DNA of 5,830 bases from contig JAEZBP010000711.1 in the NCBI GenBank assembly GCA_023427125.1, positions 1 to 5,830 of the forward strand, read 5' to 3'. The notes beneath the pieces are model-generated. The model saw only the letters and a list, made by a program, of their open reading frames with translations, was not told the DNA's origin and did not search any database. Positions 1 to 3,297 of this stretch are shown piece by piece (the first letter of the stretch is position 1; every line of letters starts with the position of its first letter). The position numbers were made by a program, and so were the translations under genes. Source of the DNA: Pseudomonadota bacterium (GTDB lineage Bacteria > Myxococcota_A > Polyangia > Polyangiales > Sandaracinaceae).

Positions 1-185
1 AGGTCGCGCGCCGGATGACCGAGTCCGCGATCGATCTCCCCCACGCCGTCCTCGCGTGCGCCCTGCTCGAGGCGCCGGCGCCGTGCGAGCTCACCGAGCG
101 CATGCTCACCGACACCCTCGACCCCACCGATCCCGAGCACCGATGGGCCAAAGACCTGGCGCGCCGGCTCGGCCTCGGTCGTTGA
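1..185 (+). CDS. C-terminal end of an unrecognised protein (5' end outside window)
   Basis: The reading frame that enters the window with its first complete codon at base 3 stays open to a TGA at 183-185, giving the last 60 residues of a protein. Third codon positions are almost all G or C, as in the other genes here, which argues that this frame is coding. The visible part is mostly alpha-helical in character (runs of Ala, Leu, Glu and Arg) and ends in a basic tail (ARRLGLGR). No motif, membrane segment or signal is visible and I do not recognise the family. Its stop lies only 3 bp from the stop of the convergent lipoprotein gene, so the two genes share essentially no spacer and no terminator can be seen between them. 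An ATG at 15-17 could only be an internal Met or a start of a very short ORF; the former is more likely. Confidence 0.6.
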   Translation, partial: VARRMTESAIDLPHAVLACALLEAPAPCELTERMLTDTLDPTDPEHRWAKDLARRLGLGR

Positions 186-188
186 GCA

Positions 189-767
189 TCACTCACCGAG
201 GCTCTCGGCGGTCACGGAGGGGCGCTCGGTGAGGCCGATCACGTAGGGCGTCGAGGCGCCTTGGGAGTAGGCGCCGACGAAGACCTGGTAGGTGCCGGGC
301 GCGAACGCACCCTCGACGATGGGGTTCAGGCCGTCGTTGTCGTCGGCGCAGCGGTACTGCCCGTCGGGGCCGCGGATCAGGAGCGTGGTGTCGGCCTGCG
401 CGTTGACGATGACCCGCAGCCTCTCGAAGGGGGTCGTGAGCGTGATCGTGTGCTGAGGTGCCGCCGGCACCCAGCCGCGGCAGAGCGGCACGCGCGGCGC
501 CATCGTCCTGCCCTCGCTCGGGCCGCCGGCCTGCCCGCGGGCGATGTGCGGATCGGGTAGGAACCCGGTCGCGAGCGGGATGCCCTCGACCACCGGCGCG
601 ACCTCGGGGGCGAGCGCCGGCACGGCGGAGACCTCGACCTCGGCCTCGGGCGGCGCCGCCTCCTCGCGGCCCGTGAGCCCGCAGGCCACCGTCGTCGCGA
701 GCAGCGCCGAGGCCGCGCCGATGCGCAGCGCCTTGATCGTCGGCTCTGGCGGGAGGGGAGAGCCCAT
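189..767 (-). CDS. Putative lipoprotein with a pre-peptidase C-terminal (PPC)-like domain
   Basis: The product has 192 residues. The N-terminus looks like a secretion signal: a leader with Lys12 and Arg15, a hydrophobic core at about 16-28, and a TVAC-type cleavage site giving Cys29 as the probable lipidated residue. The lipobox is imperfect, with Thr rather than Leu at -3. Residues 30-95 are a Pro/Ala/Glu-rich linker, probably disordered. Residues 96-181 resemble the beta-sandwich PPC-type domain: a strand region (ITLTTPFERLRVIVNAQ), then DTTLLIRGPDG, an acidic loop CADDNDG and FAPGTYQVFVGAY. Such domains are usually carried by secreted proteins, often as binding or export modules; here it stands alone, without a protease. 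Cys96 and Cys140 could form a disulfide. The ATG at 765-767 is the first start in this frame upstream of the signal peptide and has a weak GAGAG ribosome-binding site. It is transcribed away from the cysteine-rich lipoprotein gene. The substrate or partner is unknown. Confidence 0.75.
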   Translation of the reverse strand: MGSPLPPEPTIKALRIGAASALLATTVACGLTGREEAAPPEAEVEVSAVPALAPEVAPVVEGIPLATGFLPDPHIARGQAGGPSEGRTMAPRVPLCRGWVPAAPQHTITLTTPFERLRVIVNAQADTTLLIRGPDGQYRCADDNDGLNPIVEGAFAPGTYQVFVGAYSQGASTPYVIGLTERPSVTAESLGE

Positions 768-803
768 CGCTCTCGTGCATGATGCCGATCCGCGCGCCCG
801 GGA

Positions 804-841
804 TCGAGAACGTTGTCTCGACCGGAGCGCTCGACTAGCCT
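804..841 (+). promoter_or_regulatory. Candidate promoter with overlapping inverted repeat (divergent lipoprotein spacer)
   Basis: A sigma70-like arrangement is visible: TTGTCT at 813-818 (4 of 6 matches to TTGACA), a 17-bp spacer, and TAGCCT at 836-841 (3 of 6 matches to TATAAT). Transcription from it would start near 848 and give a short leader before the ATG at 879. A perfect 6-bp inverted repeat, TCGAGA (804-809) and TCTCGA (816-821) separated by 6 bp, overlaps the -35 element, and a second perfect 8-bp palindrome, GAGCGCTC, lies at 825-832 between the boxes. An operator that governs one or both divergent lipoprotein genes is possible. The -10 match is weak and short palindromes are frequent in GC-rich DNA, so this is only a candidate. 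Confidence 0.25.
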
Positions 842-878
842 GTCCCGCGGTCTCTCCCTCAGTCCCGTACGGAACGCG

Positions 879-2243
879 ATGCAGCGCTTCTCTTTCTTCG
901 TGGTGCTCCTCCCTCTTTTGGCCCTCGGATGCGGGCGCTCGCTGCTCGACGTGCAGCCGCCCGTCGACGGCTTCGACGCGGGCATGCGCGATGGCGACGT
1001 CGTCCGCCCCGACGGGCGCCCCGACGTGTGCGGGAACGGCCGCTGCGGCGCCGCCGAGTCCTGCTCGAGCTGCCCGATCGACTGCGGCAGCTGCGGCGGC
1101 TGCGGCGACGGATCGTGCACCGGCTCCGAGACCTGCTCGAGCTGCCCGGCCGACTGCGGGCTCTGCCCGACGTGCCCGAACGGCGTCTGCGACGCCACCG
1201 AGTCGTGCGCCAGCTGCCCCGACGACTGCGGGCTCTGCGAGAGCTGCGGCGACGGCATGTGCAACGTGGGTGAGGACTGCTTCAGCTGCCCCGGCGATTG
1301 CGGAGAGTGCGTGCGCTGCGGCGACGGTGAGTGCTCGGCGTCCGAGACCTGCTCGAGCTGTCGCACCGACTGCGGCGCATGCCCGACCTGCGGCGACGGA
1401 ACGTGCAGCGGCGCGGAGAGCTGCTCGAGCTGCCCGGGCGACTGCGGCTTCTGCATGTTCTGCGGGGACGGCACCTGTCAGCCGACCGAGCGCTGCGACA
1501 CCTGCCCGGTCGACTGCGGGCTCTGCGAGACCTGCGGCAACGGGACCTGCGCGGGCGCCGAGGACTGCAGCACCTGCGCGGTCGACTGCGGCCTCTGCAT
1601 GCGCTGCGGTGACGGCACCTGCTCGCCGACCGAGAGCTGCTCGAGCTGTCCGAGCGACTGCGGCGTGTGCGAGCGCTGCGGCGACGGCTTCTGCTCGCCC
1701 GAGCGCGGCGAGAACTGCCTGACCTGCGCGCCCGACTGCGGCGCCTGCCCGCGCTGCGGTGACGGCACCTGCGATCCGAGCGCGTCGGAGACCTGCTTCA
1801 CGTGCGAGGCGGACTGCGGCCGCTGCGATGGCTGCGGGGACGGTCGCTGCCGCGGCACCGAGAACTGCGCGAGCTGCAGCCGCGACTGCGGCGTCTGCTC
1901 GGTCTGCGGCAACATGCGCTGCGAGACCACGGGCGGCTTCGAAGACTGCATCAACTGCCCGAGCGACTGCGGCATGTGCCCGCTGCGCGCCTGCGGCGAG
2001 AGCCTCACGTGCGTCTTCGGGTGCATCGACTTCGGCGGCGGCGGAGGCGGCGTCCCCGGCTTCGACTTCTCGTGCGTCGTCGGGTGCTTCGCGCAGACCT
2101 GCGCCGACTCGCGATCCTTCCTGAACAACGTCGTGAACTGCGCCATCGGCGCGTTCGCGAGCGGCACCTGCTCCGGCCTCTCGTGCCTCATGACCGAGTG
2201 CAGCGGCGAGATCCGCGCCTGCCTCAGCGACCGCGGCTGCTGA
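879..2243 (+). CDS. Cysteine-rich repeat lipoprotein, 13 six-Cys repeats plus 12-Cys C-terminal module
   Basis: From the ATG at 879 the product has 454 residues. Residues 1-17 form a short signal peptide (FFVVLLPLLALG core) that ends at Cys18, the likely lipidated residue (LALGC; the lipobox is not perfect). Residues 19-50 are an Asp/Pro/Gly-rich linker without cysteine. Thirteen tandem repeats fill residues 51-369 (see the repeat feature), followed by a different domain to residue 454 that holds 12 cysteines and a short Gly6 stretch. In total 91 residues are Cys; without the lipid anchor the count is 90, an even number compatible with complete disulfide pairing in an oxidising compartment. 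The frame also extends up to a TTG at 813, but that would put about 22 polar residues before the signal peptide and would start inside the candidate -35 box, so 879 is preferred. The repeat recalls short CGDG/CPxDCG cysteine motifs found in exported bacterial and archaeal proteins, but I cannot name a family with certainty. A surface-exposed, rigid stalk or a metal-binding role is inference only. Confidence 0.85.
   Translation: MQRFSFFVVLLPLLALGCGRSLLDVQPPVDGFDAGMRDGDVVRPDGRPDVCGNGRCGAAESCSSCPIDCGSCGGCGDGSCTGSETCSSCPADCGLCPTCPNGVCDATESCASCPDDCGLCESCGDGMCNVGEDCFSCPGDCGECVRCGDGECSASETCSSCRTDCGACPTCGDGTCSGAESCSSCPGDCGFCMFCGDGTCQPTERCDTCPVDCGLCETCGNGTCAGAEDCSTCAVDCGLCMRCGDGTCSPTESCSSCPSDCGVCERCGDGFCSPERGENCLTCAPDCGACPRCGDGTCDPSASETCFTCEADCGRCDGCGDGRCRGTENCASCSRDCGVCSVCGNMRCETTGGFEDCINCPSDCGMCPLRACGESLTCVFGCIDFGGGGGGVPGFDFSCVVGCFAQTCADSRSFLNNVVNCAIGAFASGTCSGLSCLMTECSGEIRACLSDRGC
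1029..1985 (+). repeat. Thirteen in-frame tandem repeats of about 72 bp (24 residues) in the Cys-rich lipoprotein gene
   Basis: Units begin at 1029, 1101, 1173, 1245, 1317, 1389, 1461, 1533, 1605, 1677, 1755, 1833 and 1905. The pattern per unit is C-G-[DN]-G-x-C-x(3-6)-E-x-C-x2-C-x2-D-C-G-x-C-x2. All six cysteines, the Glu two residues before the third Cys, and the DCG triplet are present in all 13 units. The only exceptions in the CG[DN]G start are CPNG in unit 3 and CGNM in unit 13. Units 1-9 and 12 have 24 residues; units 10 and 11 have 26 and unit 13 has 27, and each insertion lies between the second and third Cys. At the DNA level, the 12-base string CTGCTCGAGCTG recurs in units 1, 2, 5, 6 and 9. 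The array is coding sequence, not CRISPR: there are no unrelated spacers and the unit is a whole number of codons. Confidence 0.95.
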
Positions 2244-2264
2244 GTTGGCTCGGCGGGTCGGACG

Positions 2265-2681
2265 TCAGCCCGAGACGAGGATCGTCACGCGCCGCCGGTG
2301 AGGCGCGTGGCGGTGCTCCCAGAGGTAGACGCCCTGCCAGGTGCCGAGGTCGCAGCGGCCGTGCACGACAGGGATGCCGAGGGAGGTCTGCGTGAGGACC
2401 GAGCGGACGTGGGAGGGCATGTCGTCGTCGCCCTCCGCGGTGTGCGTGAAGAGCGAGTCGCCGTCGGGGACCAGCCGCGCGAGGAAGGCGTCGAGGTCTC
2501 TCCGCACCGACGGATCGGCGTTCTCGCTGATGATGAGCGACGCGCTCGTGTGATGGACGAAGACGGTGCAGAGGCCCTCGTCGATCCCGCTCTGGGCGAC
2601 GGCGCGCTGCACCCGATCGGTGATCTCGTAGGTGCCCCGCCCGCGGGTCGGGACCTCGATCGCCTCACGATGGTGCGGCAT
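2265..2681 (-). CDS. yjbQ: YjbQ / UPF0047 family protein
   Basis: The product has 138 residues, the usual length of this single-domain family, and covers it end to end. Recognisable family signatures are VFVHHTSASL (residues 40-49), ENADPSVRRDL (53-63), HTAEGDDDMPSHVRS (80-94), TSLGIPV (99-105) and LGTWQGVYLWEHR (112-124). The conserved His and acidic residues of these blocks are intact. Members are small soluble proteins; some are annotated as secondary thiamine-phosphate synthase on the basis of complementation in Escherichia coli, and the physiological role is not settled. There is no signal peptide, so it should be cytosolic. The ATG lies inside the end of the upstream hotdog gene (17-bp overlap), with a strong ribosome-binding site, so translation is probably coupled. 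No thiamine biosynthesis gene is next to it. It converges on the Cys-rich lipoprotein gene with a 21-bp gap. Confidence 0.93.
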   Translation of the reverse strand: MPHHREAIEVPTRGRGTYEITDRVQRAVAQSGIDEGLCTVFVHHTSASLIISENADPSVRRDLDAFLARLVPDGDSLFTHTAEGDDDMPSHVRSVLTQTSLGIPVVHGRCDLGTWQGVYLWEHRHAPHRRRVTILVSG

Positions 2682-3165
2682 CGCCCTCCTCCACCTTGAT
2701 CCACATCGCCGTCTGGTCGCCCTCGTAGATCTCGCGGTCCTCTTGCAAGAAGCGAAGCTCGTAGCGCGCCACGATGCTCTTGGGGCGGCGACGAACCTGC
2801 GTCGCGCGGCACTCGATCACGATCGGCGCGCCGGGCGGCGCGAGGTTCTTGAAGCGCGCCTTGTGGATCGCGCCGCCGTAGCCCACCCAGCCCTCGAGGT
2901 GGCGCAGGTCGAGCACGTAGTAGGCGTGCACCAGCCCGGCGACGCCCGTCATGTGCACCATCAGGCCACCCGAGACGTGGCGAGGGTGGCGCAGCGGATG
3001 GACGCGCTGCTCGCGCGTGATGGGCAGCTCGGCGTGGGTGGGCATCCGGACGCGCACTCGGCTCAGCTCGCGATCGACCTCGAGCACCTCGTCGATCAGG
3101 AGGCCCCCGGGCAGATAACAGCAGTCCTCGACGAACGCAGGATCCAACGGCATGCGCGGAGCCAT
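2665..3165 (-). CDS. Hotdog-fold protein (FabZ-/thioesterase-like), function unknown
   Basis: The product has 166 residues from the ATG at 3163-3165. The overall pattern fits a single hotdog fold as in FabZ-like dehydratases and acyl-thioesterases: an N-terminal strand region with LPGGLLIDEVLEVD (18-31), then HPRHVSGGLMVHMTGVAG (60-77) where FabZ proteins have the catalytic His and a long central helix, then GYGGAIHKARFKNLAPPGAPIVIECRA-type strands (95 on), and a final RFLQEDREIYEGDQ/AMWIKV hairpin. His63 could match the catalytic His, but the Glu expected on the central helix of FabZ seems absent, so canonical dehydratase activity is doubtful. No signal peptide is present. Alternative in-frame starts are the ATG at 3151-3153 and one at 3196-3198 (177 residues); 3165 is chosen because GAGGG lies 9 bases upstream. 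The frame remains open much further upstream, opposite the kinase gene, but that extension is not credible coding sequence. It forms an operon with yjbQ. The substrate, probably an acyl thioester, is inferred from fold alone. Confidence 0.75.
   Translation of the reverse strand: MAPRMPLDPAFVEDCCYLPGGLLIDEVLEVDRELSRVRVRMPTHAELPITREQRVHPLRHPRHVSGGLMVHMTGVAGLVHAYYVLDLRHLEGWVGYGGAIHKARFKNLAPPGAPIVIECRATQVRRRPKSIVARYELRFLQEDREIYEGDQTAMWIKVEEGDAAPS
2684..2692 (-). promoter_or_regulatory. Strong ribosome-binding site for yjbQ
   Basis: On the minus strand the sequence GGAGGAGGG ends 2 bases before the yjbQ ATG, and its GGAGG core is 6 bases away, which is near-ideal spacing. It sits inside the coding sequence of the upstream hotdog gene and fixes the yjbQ start at 2681. 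It is by far the best ribosome-binding site in the window. Confidence 0.75.
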
Positions 3166-3297
3166 AGCACGGAGCCCTCTCCGCTCGAGGGAGGTCATGT
3201 GCCTCGAGCCGATCGGCGGGCAGCACACCCCCCCTGGCCCCCGCCCGTCGTGTTCGGGTAATCTGCTCGAGCACGACCTGGGGGCGTCCTCTGCACG
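3166..3297. promoter_or_regulatory. Divergent spacer between the hotdog-yjbQ unit and the kinase gene
   Basis: These 132 bp must hold the promoters of both divergent units, but no convincing -35/-10 pair can be seen. A lone -10-like TAATCT stands at 3259-3264 on the plus strand, and the perfect 10-bp palindrome TGCTCGAGCA overlaps its last base at 3264-3273. A C-tract cluster lies at 3228-3246 (listed separately). If the hotdog protein starts at 3198 instead of 3165, the spacer shrinks to 99 bp. Confidence 0.35.
3228..3246 (-). other. G-tract cluster with G-quadruplex potential
   Basis: On the minus strand the tracts read G3, C, G5, CCA, G7. The G7 run can be split into two G3 runs, so the element satisfies the G3+N1-7 four-tract rule. 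It lies 63-81 bp upstream of the hotdog start on the strand that would be its transcript, and 52-70 bp upstream of the kinase start on the other side. Whether it folds, or is just a by-product of extreme GC content, cannot be told from sequence. Confidence 0.3.

Noticed and set aside
193..780. Alternative minus-strand frame over the PPC-like lipoprotein gene, starting at 780
   Set aside because: The translation is almost pure Arg/Ala/Gly/Pro/His without signal peptide or domain, whereas the frame starting at 767 gives a signal peptide and a recognisable beta domain.
813..878. TTG at 813 as the start of the Cys-rich lipoprotein
   Set aside because: It would add 22 polar residues before a well-formed signal peptide and would lie in the candidate promoter; the ATG at 879 puts the signal peptide at the true N-terminus.
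377..1474. Minus-strand open frame with a Ser-Pro-Gln / Gly-Gln-Leu repeat
   Set aside because: It is the antisense image of the cysteine repeats; its periodicity is explained by the 72-bp units, and its C-terminal part runs through the lipoprotein gene in the wrong frame as an Arg-rich sequence.
544..1722. Plus-strand Ala/Arg-rich open frame overlapping both lipoprotein genes
   Set aside because: It is a shifted reading of the repeat array, dominated by Ala, Arg and Thr; it would overlap two better-supported genes.
1029..1985. Direct repeats considered as a CRISPR array or a non-coding satellite
   Set aside because: The units are contiguous, multiples of three, and encode conserved cysteines; there are no unique spacers of constant length.
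1478..2191. Second minus-strand frame with the same SPQ/GQL-type repeat
   Set aside because: Again antisense to the Cys-rich gene; no ribosome-binding site or plausible domain, and the plus strand has signal peptide, conserved cysteines and codon bias.
2249..2274. Inverted repeat CTCGG / CCGAG between the convergent genes as a terminator
   Set aside because: The stem is only 5 bp, the loop is 16 bases, and there is no T-run on either strand; it also overlaps the end of yjbQ.
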